A DNA stretch of 64,000 nucleotides from Cladocopium goreaui (lineage: Eukaryota > Sar > Dinophyceae > Suessiales > Symbiodiniaceae): the NCBI GenBank assembly GCA_947184155.2, contig CAMXCT020001095.1:62001-126000 (forward strand). Reading direction: 5' to 3'. The notes beneath the pieces are model-generated. The model was given only the letters and a program-made list of their open reading frames with translations, was not told the origin of the DNA and searched no databases. This document shows, piece by piece, positions 48,401 through 58,779 of the stretch. The stretch's first letter is position 1; each line of letters opens with the position of its first letter. Made by a program: the position numbers and the translations under genes.

Positions 48401-51045
48401 CAGAAGTGAGATCTTGCTCCACTTGGTGCAACAGCATTTTATGTTTTTTCTCCAGCTCAGCTTGAATGATTGGACGCTCCAGCAGCCCCTCAAAAATGTC
48501 AAACAGCTTGACTCGCATGCTGATGGTGTCCAAGTCGTCAAATGCTGATGCAAGAAGGCTGCCCAAACGACGGTCCAAATCCTTCACTGTCATGCGGAAC
48601 TTGAAGTAGTCATGCTCAAACTGCACCTCACCAACATCCATGATGTCATAGGAAACACTCTTGAAGGTCTCCACACACTTCATGAACTCTTCCCGGATGG
48701 CAACCACGCAGTCCGAAAGAACCTGGCGTGAAATAGGAGTTGTTTCGTGTCCCCGCTCTGCAACTCTATAAGGCCACTGATCAATTGCAGTGTTATTATA
48801 TCTAGTGAGTGTGTATATTGGGTTGTTATTACTCCATGGAGATGCGATAATTTACCATGAGTTATGTACTGCAACTTAATACTGCAGCTAGTCCCACTTC
48901 CAGACTCAGAAGACTCAACAAATCTCAACAAATGGCGCCTTGCCCTTGGTGCCACCGATCTCCACCCGTTCCAGCTTGGAGAATTGGATCACGGTGCGTG
49001 TGAAGTCCAAGGCATCACGACAACGGTCCCGGAAGGAGTCCAAGCGAACGAACAGGGCGTCGTTCTTCATCTTCCAACCTGCAGCGGGACTGCTGCGTTT
49101 GAGGATCCGTGGGCTGCCAATTCTTTTTCGAGTATTTCTGGCTTTTCTGGCTATCAGCTGTCAGCTCTCAAGTTTTGCGGGCAGAATGTGTTCAAGCCAC
49201 AAGTTGAGTCAGGGTGTGTGGTAAAGCATCCTGGCTGATATAGTGAAGCCATGGTAGGTGATAATGTAAGTGTATATCAGTGTATCCAACAGTCATGGGG
49301 GCATGAGAGCATTTTGCGTAATATAACCCACCTTCGAACCTGCAATAGCTCATAATAAGGCATGGCTCATGGCACTCAACTGTTGCTCAAATCACCTCAT
49401 ACACCCATACCATGAGCGCCCCTCGCCTGTACCATCCTGGTTTGCCGCGATGTCACGGAAGAGCAAATAGCAATCCTGTAGCAGGGAGGGCTCCGGAAAA
49501 AATGAAGACACAAAGAGTCTCTGTGAAGCTACTGCCTCTTGCGTGGAGAAAGAAAGGGCTTTGTCACGCCGTTGCTGGTGATAGAATCGTATACCTTTTG
49601 GCTTTTCTCCCTTACTTTTTTGCCTTTGAGTTATGATTTTGACACCAAACTCCCAAAAATCAATGTTGTATAATAACTAACTAGCCAGTGGGTGGTTGGG
49701 GCGCATTAGAACCCCTTCACGGCAGCCTTGAAGGCAGTGCAAATGCGAAAGGTGTTCTCCAACTTGGCGTAGCACTCCACCGTTTCCTCCGAGGAGATCA
49801 TGGTAAAAATGTCGCCGCCGTTGATGTATCGCACAGCTTGGGCAATGATGGAGTTACAAATCTCTCGAATCAGAACCTCAGCAAGGGAGGACACAAAATA
49901 ACCGCAACAGTCCCACTCACCCCCTCTCTGGCCACCTAGGTCAGTTTAACTTGAACGCACCACCTTTCTCTATTGCATGCCCTAGCAACAGCCATGCGAG
50001 TAGGGGTAGTGTAGAATTTGGAATAGCGCCAGATGAGCAAAATATTGTGCAGGATGGGCTCAAACAACTGCTCAAGCTGTTCAAAGTCAGCGCTGTCGCT
50101 GGTCAACTTGTCGATGGACTTCGTCAAGCTGGCTAGGAATTTGACGTTGTCGTTGGCCTCTTCTCGAGCTTCCTCCACCTCCTTCTGGAGCTTGGAGAAC
50201 GGCGCAGTGTAGGTGCTCTTGTTTGTTTCCAAGAACTTCAGCACCTTCTTGAGCGCGTCCATTCCCAGCTGAGAGTGGATGGAGTTCAAATTGGCGGCCT
50301 TGCTGCGCCAGAATTTCAACTCAGCACTTGGCTCTGGATTTTTGCCATCCTTAAGCAGGACCTCCGGATCTTGCTTCAGAACGTGCCTGATCTGCTTGGT
50401 CCAGGTAATCACGGCTCCTTCCAGCACGTGAACCTTGTCCTTACCTCCAGAGGATCCGGCACCGCCACCAGCAGCTGCCATGCCACCGCTGGTCGGCAAG
50501 GCATCTCTAGGAGGGTGAGGTAGCCATGTGTGGCCTTTCATCAGGCCCACAGTCACGTGCAAGCTTGCAAGGAAGACATGGTACTTGTCCATGAGGTCTT
50601 TGGCAATCAGATCTGACCAACCGGCCTGGTTTGCAGGGTTGGTCAGGGTAGAAAGGTACACCGACTGACAATACATGTTCAGCAGGTCCATGACATTTTT
50701 GGTCATCTCCATCAAAATGACCGATTCGGCTAAGTTCTCTTTGGAAATCTGAACTTCTGGACTTGATCTGTGCATTGCAACCACCTTCTTTCTCATTTGC
50801 TGAGCTGACGGAAGGTCTATTGTGCAGGACACAGATTCGCTGGTAGGGGCAAAGTAGCATGCAGGACATTCTGGATCATCCATGAAACGCGCGATTGCTC
50901 TGGCGGAGGTCTCTTCGGTGGTGAAACCACTCAGAAACTTGTCGGCTTTTTCAGCCCTGACGCCCAGCAGCACCATTAGCCGGTTGAGTGTCCATAGTGT
51001 ACGTGCCTCCACGCCCTTGGCGGCACCTTCCCCCGCCTCAGCCAT
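29468..51045 (-). CDS. Axonemal dynein heavy chain, outer-arm alpha/beta class, tandem copy 2
   Basis: Same protein architecture as copy 1. Exons: 51045-49990, 49876-49727, 49475-49427, 49078-48939, 48722-47711, 47565-47443, 47224-47112, 46741-46347, 46202-41759, 41535-36605, 36477-36252, 36137-36052, 35906-35818, 35618-35392, 34325-34278, 33948-33908, 33773-33713, 33530-33477, 30153-29877, 29631-29468. The join is in phase: 4,561 codons plus TAA. Every exon length equals copy 1; the last exon here corresponds to copy 1 exons 20 and 21 fused. Donors are 4 GT, 12 GC and 2 GA, plus one that reads CT (intron 16, 33907-33906), the only possible defect. Only a few dozen residues differ from copy 1. 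Both copies probably make functional motors, if intron 16 is spliced. Confidence 0.92.
30600..32010. repeat. GTGTAAAGTG / GTGTGGAGTG minisatellite
   Basis: About 1.4 kb of degenerate 10-11-bp units such as AGTGTAAAGTG and GTGTGGAGTG. The minus strand gives several overlapping open frames rich in Thr-Leu-His, all artefacts of the repeat. Confidence 0.95.
32010..32910. repeat. Degenerate 42-bp repeats with CTGCCACGCAAAATGGA core
   Basis: Around 32,680-32,800 three units of 42 bp begin AAAGTGCTGCGCCTGCCACGC or a close variant. A block near 32,220-32,350 (CCACGAAAAATGAAAGTCATC and onward) recurs near 32,785-32,910, so a unit of about 560 bp has also been duplicated. Confidence 0.7.
34388..34867. 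repeat. ATGT/ATGC microsatellite
   Basis: Long run of TATG and CATG tetranucleotides, many as TGCATGTA octamers, ending at the assembly gap in copy 2 intron 14. Confidence 0.95.
34868..34967. other. Assembly gap (100 N)
   Basis: Exactly 100 N, a conventional gap of unknown size. Different repeats flank it (TGCATGTA on the left, ATTAC on the right), so the true intron 14 of copy 2 may be much longer than 1,066 bp. Confidence 0.99.
34968..35221. repeat. ATTAC pentamer array, then TATC tetramers
   Basis: (ATTAC)n to about 35,100, degenerate ATACA units to 35,165, and (CTAT)n at 35,192-35,221. All inside copy 2 intron 14. Confidence 0.95.
36605..41535 (-). CDS. Dynein copy 2, exon 10: AAA3-AAA6 with stalk
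   Basis: 4,931 bp with AAA3 [11 protein letters not shown]4 GVGGSGKQ, stalk and microtubule-binding domain as in copy 1. Most substitutions between the copies fall in or near the stalk: ETANKRY for [13 protein letters not shown] for LQAQAD, DKNSIGE for DKSSIGE, and [19 protein letters not shown] against a chain with Glu, Ile and Leu at the changed sites. The flanking 127-bp intron 10 has identical length and a GC donor in both copies. Confidence 0.95.
41759..46202 (-). CDS. Dynein copy 2, exon 9: linker, AAA1 and AAA2
   Basis: 4,444 bp with the same P-loops as copy 1 ([23 protein letters not shown]). Amino-acid changes from copy 1 are few, for example MVITQKS for [15 protein letters not shown] for [15 protein letters not shown] for KMDTIPQ and AYHPISEQ for AYQPLSEQ. 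The donor of the next intron is GC (41758-41757), where copy 1 has GT. That single change also turns the read-through codon from Val to Ala and is silent in the spliced product. Confidence 0.95.
46347..51045 (-). CDS. Dynein copy 2, exons 1-8: N-terminal tail
   Basis: Residues 1 to 1,013. Intron lengths are 113, 251, 348, 216, 145, 218, 370 and 144 bp, close to copy 1 except introns 2-4. Donors are GT, GC, GC, GC, GT, GC, GT and GC, so introns 3 and 4 are GC here but GT in copy 1. Differences from copy 1 include Thr for Ala in exon 1 (TLNRLMV), Phe for Ser in exon 2 (LENTFRIC), Arg for Met in exon 4 (DSFRDRC) and KMLQEYELQ in exon 5. The intron 6 donor (GCATGCGC) and the start of exon 7 (GCATGATG) share five bases. 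Confidence 0.9.
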
Positions 51046-51370
51046 TGGTAAAAAAGACTCTACACCTCTGGATCTGGCAGAGCTGCTTTAGCTCCCCCTG
51101 AGCCAACTGCAACGCGGAGCGCTCACGTGTTGGTGCGTTGTTCCGTGCGGGGTACTAAGTTCCACCGAGTTGTTTTCAAAAAAGATGTCTGCCAAATGAA
51201 TGCGCCTACCATTGTTTGCTGTTATACACATGTGTGCAAATGGCGGACTCATGCCTTCTTCCCAGCTGCGCAAGTCCAGTAGCAAAGCTGCAACTTTCAA
51301 GATCAACAACTTAGACAAGCAAGTGGGGGGCTGTGTTCAAAGTGAAATTGCCTTTGGAAACCAAGTTTCA
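51046..51370. other. Spacer upstream of dynein copy 2
   Basis: About 325 bp between the copy 2 start codon and the PPR exon. Presumably carries the 5' UTR and trans-splice acceptor of copy 2. No promoter motif is recognisable and it does not resemble the region upstream of copy 1. Confidence 0.5.
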
Positions 51371-51374
51371 ATGC

Positions 51375-51455
51375 ATTGTAGGTGATCAAGTTGGGCTGGA
51401 CCTTGGCAGCCCGCATCTCCTCTAACTTGCTCTCAGCCTGCCATGTCTGCCATGT
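51375..51455 (-). CDS. PPR-protein exon
   Basis: The minus strand reads ESKLEEMRAAKVQPNLITYNAL, here split as ESKLEEMRAAK and VQPNLITYNAL, a near-consensus pentatricopeptide repeat. An AG followed by GCTGAG marks a likely acceptor at the right end. Same strand as dynein copy 2, whose start lies 330 bp downstream. It may be the last exon of the PPR gene seen at 57-58 kb or a stray fragment. Confidence 0.6.
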
Positions 51456-51770
51456 CAGCCATGCCATCTTCGTATTGGAACCAATCATGGTATACTCTTA
51501 GAAAACCACACAATGTATACCAGTCAAACAATGCACTACAGTACTCCAGCCCTACACATGATTCGCACTGAGTCACAGACACACTTACCAATCAACCAAC
51601 ACAACGAAGGAACATCCCCTAGAATCGAAGCCTCCTGCATCTTCCCGCTCCGGGCACGAGCGCCAATGGCGGCATTGTACACATCAATGCCAGTCGCTCC
51701 TCATGTGGCAAGAGAATGTGTACCGCAACCGTGTGCAAATATGTGTATTTGCCATAAATATGTATATATA
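51456..51770. other. Unassigned
   Basis: About 300 bp with no supported gene between the PPR exon and the AT-rich tract. Confidence 0.4.
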
Positions 51771-52440
51771 TATAATTTTGAATAAATAAATATATATATA
51801 ATATATAATAAATAAGAAATAATATAATATAATATAACAATATATATATATATTGTTATATTAGTATATTAAGAATTTGAGTGTGTAATATATTAACTAT
51901 TTAACAACGATTACATATAATCATATAATATTTTTTATGTATCATCTATATTATATATAAAATATTTTACATTAAATATTATATATATATATAATAAATA
52001 TCAAATATTACATATGATATATTAAACATTAAATATTATATACATATATCTTTTGTATATTGTATATATAAATAAATATATTACATTAATTATTTAAATA
52101 TACTATACATATTCTACATAATATATATATTATACATTATCTATAAAATATATTTATAAAATACATATTATATAATATATAAAATTTATAATTATAATAT
52201 ATATATATGATAATATTATATATATTATGTATATTAAAAAAATATATATATATATATAATATCTTAAATATATTTTTTACATATGATATATATATATTAC
52301 ATTTTTTGTGCGTCATATATATCATATCATATGATATATATGACACACACAAAAATATTATATATATATTATAAACATACATCACACACGTAAAAATTGT
52401 ATAATATTATATATATAATAGATGTTATGTACATAAATAT
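51770..52440. repeat. AT-rich tract
   Basis: About 670 bp almost wholly A and T, with many TATATA runs and short palindromes. Confidence 0.9.
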
Positions 52441-52593
52441 TATCAAAGGAAGTTGGGAAGCAATACTTCCGTGTTACGGACAAATAGAATTCTGCGACTT
52501 GAAATGATGCAGGGTGGTAGATCACATAACAATACATAACATAACAATACATAACAAAAGAATAAGAAGCAGTGGAATTGACTTTGATGAAGG

Positions 52594-52880
52594 GTGGTGA
52601 TAAGTGGTGACGAAGGGAAGTGGTGACGAAGGGAAGTGGTGACGAAGGGAAGTGGTGACGATGGGAAGTGGTGACGAAGGGAAGTGGTGACGAAGGGAAG
52701 TGGTGACGATGGGAAGTGGTGACGAAGGGAAGTGATGATGAAGGGGAATGGTGAGGAAGGGAGGTGGGGACGATGGGAAGTGGTGAGGAAGGGAAGTGGT
52801 GACGAAGGGAAGTGGACGAAGCGAGGTGGTGACGATGGGAAGTGGTGACGATGGGAAGCGGTGAGGAAGGGAAGTGGTGA
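52594..52880. repeat. 17-bp minisatellite (GAAGTGGTGACGAAGGG)
   Basis: About 16 tandem units alternating GACGAAGG and GACGATGG. It gives a false Ser/Pro/His-rich frame on the minus strand. Confidence 0.93.
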
Positions 52881-52886
52881 GTTGGG

Positions 52887-54340
52887 GAGGAAGCCGGAGC
52901 ACGAAACCTTGTGTTTTTCCGTGTAAAGTGGCTGCAGCCGGCGATGAAAGGTACCTCGTGTGTGCGGCGGTTGCGGCTGCGGTCGTTTGGTTCCTTCTAT
53001 GTGTTTTGCAACAATGATGGTTCCTGTGTGTGTAGTTCTATGCGTTTCTTGAAGTTGTGGTTGCAGATCTTATTGGAGTGGCTGCATGAATGTTGCATGG
53101 GCTATGTTGTGGGGAGGAAGCCGGAGCACGAAACCTTGCGTTTTTCCGTGTAAAGTGGCTGCAGCTGGCGATGAAAGGTACCTCGTTTGTGCGACGGGTG
53201 CGGCTGCGGTCGTTTTGTGCGCGAATTGTTCCTCCTATGTGTTTTGCAACGAGTGGTTGTGTCTGTGTGCGTAGTTCTATGCGGTTCTTGAATCTCATGG
53301 TTGCAGATTGCATTGGAATGGCTGCTTCATTGTCGTCATTTGATGTTGCCACGTGCGTAGATAGGTGCGGGTTTGCCACGGGATGTTGCGAAACGCATTG
53401 TAATGGCTGCATGAATGTTGCATGGGCTATGTTTTGGGGAGGAAGCCGGAGCACGAAACCTTGTGTTTTTCCGTGTAAAGTGGCTGCAGCCGGCGATGAA
53501 AGGTACCTCGTGTGTGCGGCGGTTGTGGCTGCGGTCGTTTCATGCGCGAATTGGTTCCTCCTATGTGTTTTGCAACGAGTGGTTGTGTCTGTGTGCGTAG
53601 TTCTATGCGGTTCTTGAATCTCTGGTTGCAGATTGCATTGGAATGGCTGCTTGATTGTCGTCATCTGATGTTGCCACGTGCGTAGATAGGTGCAGGTTTG
53701 CCACGGGATGCTGGAAAACGCATTGTAATGGCTGCATGAATGTTGCATGGGCTTTGTTTTGGGGAGGAAGTCGGAGCACGAAACCTTGTGTTTTTTCCGT
53801 GTAAAGTGGCTGCAGCCGACGATGAAAGGTACCTCGTCTGTGCGACGGGTGCGGCTGCGGTCGTTTTGTGCGCGAATTGTTCCTCCTATGTGTTTTGCAA
53901 CGAGTCGTTGTGTCTGTGTGCGTAGTTCTATGCGGTTCTTGAATCTCTGGTTGCAAATTGCATTGGAATGGCTACTTCATTGTCGTCATTTGATGTTGCC
54001 ACGTGCGTAGATAGGTGCGGGTTTGCCACGGGATGCTGCGAAACGCATTGTAATGGCTGCATGAATGTTGCATGGGCTATGTTTTGGGGAGGAAAGCGGA
54101 GCACGAAACCTTGCGTTTTTCCGTGTAAAGTGGCTGCAGGCGACGATGAAAGGTACCTCGTGTGTGCGACGGGTGCGGCTGCGGTCGTTTTGTGCGCGAA
54201 TTGTTCCTCCTATGTGTTTTGCAACGAGTGGTTGTGTCTGTGTGCGTAGTTCCATGCGGTTCTTCAATCTCTGGTTGCAGATTGCATTGGTATGGCTGCT
54301 TCATTGTCGTCATTTGATGTTGCCACGTCCGTAGATAGGT
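52887..54340. repeat. Satellite of about 325 bp, five units
   Basis: Units begin at GGAGGAAGCCGGAGCACGAA-type sequence near 52,887, 53,111, 53,439, 53,762 and 54,088. The first spacing is about 220 bp, the rest about 325 bp. Frames on both strands repeat with the unit, which reflects the repeat and not a gene. Confidence 0.9.
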
Positions 54341-54366
54341 GCAGGTTTGCTACGGGATGCTGCGAA

Positions 54367-54912
54367 ACGCAGTGTAGTGGCTGCGTCAAGGTTGCTCGGT
54401 GCTGCGGCTGCATGCGTAATACTATTGTCTTTTGCAGCTGAAGATCGTAAATCGTATTGGAATGGCTGCATCAAGGCTGCGAAAGTGATTTGTCAGCAGA
54501 TTTTCTCAATTTTGGCGCTAATAATTTTCCTTTTAAAATTCCTTTTAAAAAGTGCTTCAAAATCGTCTTTTTGTCGCTTTGGCGTCGAGATCCGGTTTTG
54601 GAGCTGCAATTTCCGACGCCATTGCACGTAGTTCTATTGTGTTTTGCAACTCAGTCTCTGCAGATCGCATTGTAGTGGCTGCGTCAAGGTTGCTTGGTGC
54701 AGCGGCTGCATGCGTAATACTATTGTCTTTTGCAGCTGAAGATCGTAAATCGTATTGGAATGGCTGCATCAAGGCTGCGAAAGTGATTTGTCAGCAGATT
54801 TTCTCAATTTTGGCGCTAATAATTTTCCTTTTAAAATTCCTTTTAAAAAGTGCTTCAAAATCGTCTTTTTGTCGCTTTGGCGTCGAGATCCAGTTTTGGA
54901 GCTGCAATTCCT
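54367..54912. repeat. Two tandem copies of a 300-bp unit
   Basis: 54,371-54,605 and 54,671-54,905 are almost identical: each runs from GTGGCTGCGTCAAGGTTGCT through CAGATTTTCTCAATTTTGG to TTTTGGAGCTGCAATT. Confidence 0.9.
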
Positions 54913-54929
54913 GTTGTGATTATGTACAA

Positions 54930-55690
54930 GAAAGCTTCTCTGTGCAATTTTTTTTCTGTAAAAGCTTGCTGTGTGTAAATGCTTCTCCGTGTGTAAAAGC
55001 GTCTCTGTGTAAAAGTTTCTGTGTGTGTAAACGCTTGCCATGTGTAAAAGCACTGTGCGTAAGTGTTCTGTGTGTAAACGCTTGCTGTGTGTGAAAGCTT
55101 GCTGTGTGTAAAAGCTTCTCTGTGTAAAAGCTTGTTGTGTGTAAAAGCTTCTCTGTTTAAAAAGCTCGCTGTGTGTGTGTAAACGCTTCCCATGTGTAAA
55201 AGCACTGTGTGTAAGTGTTCTGTGTGTAAACGCTTGCTGTGTGTGAAAGCTTGCTGTGTGTAAAAGCTTCTCTGTGAAGAAGCTTGCTGTGTGTGAAAGC
55301 TTGCTGTGTAAAGCTTCTCTGTAAAAGCTTGTTGTGTGTAAACGCTTGCCATGTGTAAAAGCACTGTGTGTAAGTGTTCTGTGTGTAAACGCTTGCTGTG
55401 TTTGAAAGCTTGCTGTGTGAAAAAGGTTTTGCGTGTAAAAGCTTGCTGTGTGTAAAAGCCTCTCTGTGTGTAAAAGCGTCTCTGTGCAAAAGTTTCTGTG
55501 TGTGTAAACGCTTGCCGTGTGTAAAAGCACTGTGCGTAAGTGCTTTGTGTGTAAACGCTTGCCGTGTGTGAAACCTTCTCTGTGAAGAAGCTTGTTGTGT
55601 GTAAAAGCTTCTGTGTGTAAAAGCTTCTCTGCTTGAAAAGCTTGCTGTGTGTAAAAGCTTCTCTGCGAAAGAACTTGATGTGTGTAGAAG
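54930..55690. repeat. Minisatellite TGTGTGTAAAAGCTTCTC / AAAGCTTGCTG
   Basis: About 760 bp of roughly 20-bp units alternating AAAAGCTTCTCTGTG and AAAAGCTTGCTGTGTG. It creates a Thr/Gln/Phe-rich false frame on the minus strand. Confidence 0.93.
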
Positions 55691-55915
55691 CTTTGTAGTA
55701 CAAAGTAGTACTGGAACGTGTTTTGTGCAAGCTTTGTAGTACAAAGTAGTACTGGGAAGTAGTTTGTGCAAGCTTTGTAGTACAAAGTAGTACTGGGGAG
55801 TGCTTTGTGCAAGCTTTGTAGTACAAAGTAGTACTGGGAAGTGTTTTCTGCAAGCTTTGTAGTACAAAGTAGTACTGGGAAGTGGTTTTTGCAAGCTTTT
55901 GTAGTAGACATCAGT
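55690..55915. repeat. 41-bp tandem repeat with TTGTAGTACAAAGTAGTAC core
   Basis: Five units, period 41 bp, each with AGCTTTGTAGTACAAAGTAG followed by TACTGG. Confidence 0.93.
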
Positions 55916-56009
55916 ACTGGGAAGTACTTGACATAAAAATAGCCAAGAAGAACTTAGCTGACATATGGGAAGACATGGAATAAGATGAGAAGAGCTCAGA
56001 TGAGATGAG

Positions 56010-56575
56010 TTGAGATGAAGTGTAAGTGTGAAGTGTGGAGTGTGGGGTGTGAAGAGTGCAATGTGAAGTGTGAGGAAAGTGTTTGCATTGTACCGAGGTC
56101 GCGCGCAGGTCATGTTCTTGGACAGCAACACTGCAACAGCTTCGCACAAAGCACGCACGCACGGGCCTGGCTGGCGCACGGCGCATGCAAGTTCCTTAGT
56201 AGTAGTACTGGGAAGTGATTCATGAAAGCTTAGGTGACATATGAGAAGAGATGAGATGAGAAGAGATGAGCTGGGATAAGGTGAGAAGAGCAAAGATGAG
56301 ATGAAGTGTGGAGTGTGAAGAGTGCAGTGTGAAGTGTGGGGCGTGAAGAGTGCAGTGTGAAGTGTGGAAGTGTGGAAGTGTGAAGTGTGGAGTGTGAAGT
56401 GTGAAGTGTGGAGTGTGCAGTGGGAAGCGTGCAGTGAAGTGTGAAGTGTGGATTGGGAAGAGTGCAGTGTGAAGTGAGAAGTGTGGAGTGTGAAGTGTGA
56501 ACTGTGCAGTGTGGAGTGTGAAGAGTGCAGTGAGAAGTGTGAAGGGCGAAGTGGAGCTTCAAATGTGACATGTGA
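56010..56575. repeat. GAAGTGTGGAGTGTGAAG minisatellite
   Basis: GTGTGGAGTGTGAAGTG-like units in two blocks (56,015-56,080 and 56,300-56,560). The segment GGCTGGCGCACGGCGCATG with AAGTTC following occurs after each block (near 56,168 and 56,617), so a larger unit of about 450 bp is duplicated. Confidence 0.88.
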
Positions 56576-56649
56576 AACAGGACACCACTTTCGCAGAGTG
56601 CACGCACGCACCGGCTTGGCTGGCGCACGGCGCATGCAAGTTCTATAGA

Positions 56650-57060
56650 TGAGAAAAGTCTTATATATATATATCTTTAAGGCAACTTCCGCCCCGCCTC
56701 GTGCGGGTACTACTGGTATATATATATATATATACTTTATATATATATATATCATATATTATGTTTATTATACATGTATATTGTTGTATATATATATATG
56801 TACTATTTAATATATGTATTATGTGTTTTATATTTTTTTAAAAAATATATATATATATAATCTATATGAATATTAAATATGTGGTAAATAATGTATGATA
56901 AATATTCAAAATATTTTACATATTGAATATATTATATATATAATAAGTTATATATTTTCAATATTATATATATATTGTATATATAAAATATTCTGTATCA
57001 TATTTAAAATATTTATTTATTTATATATATATATTGTTCTATATATATATATATGTATAT
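56650..57060. repeat. AT-rich tract
   Basis: About 400 bp of TATATA and AT-rich sequence. Confidence 0.9.
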
Positions 57061-57354
57061 AGCAGTTGTACAGTACAGGTCCTGACTGCTGAAACCCCAA
57101 CTAGCTGATTCGCGGCGTACAGCCACCTCCTTGCATTTCCCACCATCCGTGGCGAGCTTCTCTGGGGATGCTGCCGCAATCCCTCAACCCATGCCTTGGA
57201 GCATCGAAGAGCAACAAGAAACTGCCCGCACATTTCAAACATCCTAAAACTATTTAGGGTAAAGAAAGCAACTGGTATCACCCCTACCAGCCCCTACCAC
57301 GCTTCAGGTTGCCAGAAAAAAAAGCCGCAGCTGACCCATCTCCACCAGTCCCAG

Positions 57355-58554
57355 CACCGAGCCACGGCCGTCGCGGGGTCGCCGCTCTTAGAACAGGCCG
57401 CCACGCAGGCAGCGATGGTCTCCTCCGAGGGTTGCATCTGCATCTCCACCATCTGCACGCCGTGGGCTGGATGGGCTGGTGGCTTGTGAATGTTGACAAA
57501 GACGTTCAAAACAAAGAAGTCAAGAGCTAGGATCGGAAGAAGCAAGCTCAAGGCACCCAAAACGCGAGGTTCTTGAGCAAGCAAAAAGCTCAGATAACTG
57601 GAGGCTGCTGCACCAAGATTCCAAGACATCGCAAAAATCCGCTTAGAATCACTTTCAGCAGCAAGTCCCAGCCCTCCACCTGGCGCAGCCACTGTGCAGC
57701 CTTCTGAGTTTCACCTTGTCTCGCCCAAGCGCTGGCCAACAAGCCCCAAGTTTCTTCTTGAGGGGAAAGACCTTGGCATAGCAAGCCACGTGGTCACAAG
57801 CAAAACAAAGAGTTGGCTTCAGCTCCCCAGAATTCCCATAAACTGACCACGTATCCATCAAATGCCAAAGGAATGATCTTTCAAACTCATCAAAATCCCT
57901 CCTTGAGGTCCCGTTCTGCAAAGGAAAAAAGGCACACCCACCAGCAGAATCCCTCTCCGCCTGCTGCCAAGAGTTTTTCGAAACACCGCTGGGCATCCAG
58001 TGCTTTGCCCATGCGCGCGTAGCCAGCAGCCAGCGCCGACAGCGCAACACCATCGGTGGCCACACTTTCTAACCACTGCTCTGCTTCTTCTGGGCGTCCA
58101 GCCTCCATGGCCAGGGATGGGCGACATTGGGGAGCCCGCTGCACGACCTATACCCGCCTTGGCAAAGGAATCCAAGACGGAGGTCTGGCCTATGGCATCC
58201 ACTGCCAATCCTTCACGGCGAACCATATGGAAATTCACTAAGGCTGTTAGGTGCTCTTGGCAAAACAAACCGGTTTGTCGGTGGATTTGGCTCACTGCGC
58301 GCCGTTTACACAGACTACCTGCATGCGAAAGATAAACCACAAAATGTTTCGCTGCTGACAGGGCCAAATCGATTTTTGTTTACACCCTTGCACTCCTTCT
58401 AATGGCCTCATTTTATGTTTTTCAACCTCGTTCTTTGTAAGGATCCAGAATCTTGTTGGTCACAACAATTGCTGCTGTCACCAGCGCTCCATGCTGTTGG
58501 GACAGCTGCAGGAATCGCACGGCTTCCTCTGGTTGCCGCGCTTCTGCCGCACAC
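57355..58554 (-). CDS. PPR-protein gene segment, several exons
   Basis: Five minus-strand stretches match pentatricopeptide or PPR-like helical repeats, in order: RQPEEAVRFLQLSQQHGAL (58,427-58,554, likely after AG followed by GTGTGC), AVDAIGQTSVLDSFAKAG (about 58,150-58,262), GRPEEAEQWLESVA and ALSALAAGYARMGKALDA (about 57,948-58,112), ETWGLLASAWARQGETQKA (about 57,655-57,790), and SEETIAACVAACSKSGDP (about 57,355-57,460). They lie in different frames, so introns separate them; I could not fix most splice sites. PPR proteins bind organellar RNA. The span from 57,100 to 57,300 may hold one more exon. No transit peptide is visible because the 5' end is not identified. Confidence 0.65.
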
Positions 58555-58779
58555 CTGAGAAGGCAACAGCTTTTGGCCTCTTGACCATAGATTGGGACAT
58601 CCAGGGTTGCTCATGTTTATATTAAAAAAAAGATGTTCAACATGCATGTACACGCATTGCATACACATAAAAAACACCTAGGCAAATAGATACGTAGCTA
58701 GGTAGATATGTACAGTAGATAGGTAGCTAGGTCGATATATGTATATATATTTGTTTATTTAAACTTATGTTTTTTATAT

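Noticed and set aside
53090..54334. Repeated plus-strand frames in the 325-bp satellite
   Set aside because: They recur because the DNA unit recurs; frames are also open on the other strand and no domain is visible.
52594..55915. Regularly spaced repeats considered as a CRISPR array
   Set aside because: Units are contiguous or spacers are themselves repeated; the genome is eukaryotic and there are no cas genes.
55157..56755. 532-codon minus-strand frame
   Set aside because: Composed of minisatellite units (Thr-Gln-Ala-Phe, Ser-Thr-Leu-His) with no codon-level conservation beyond the repeat.
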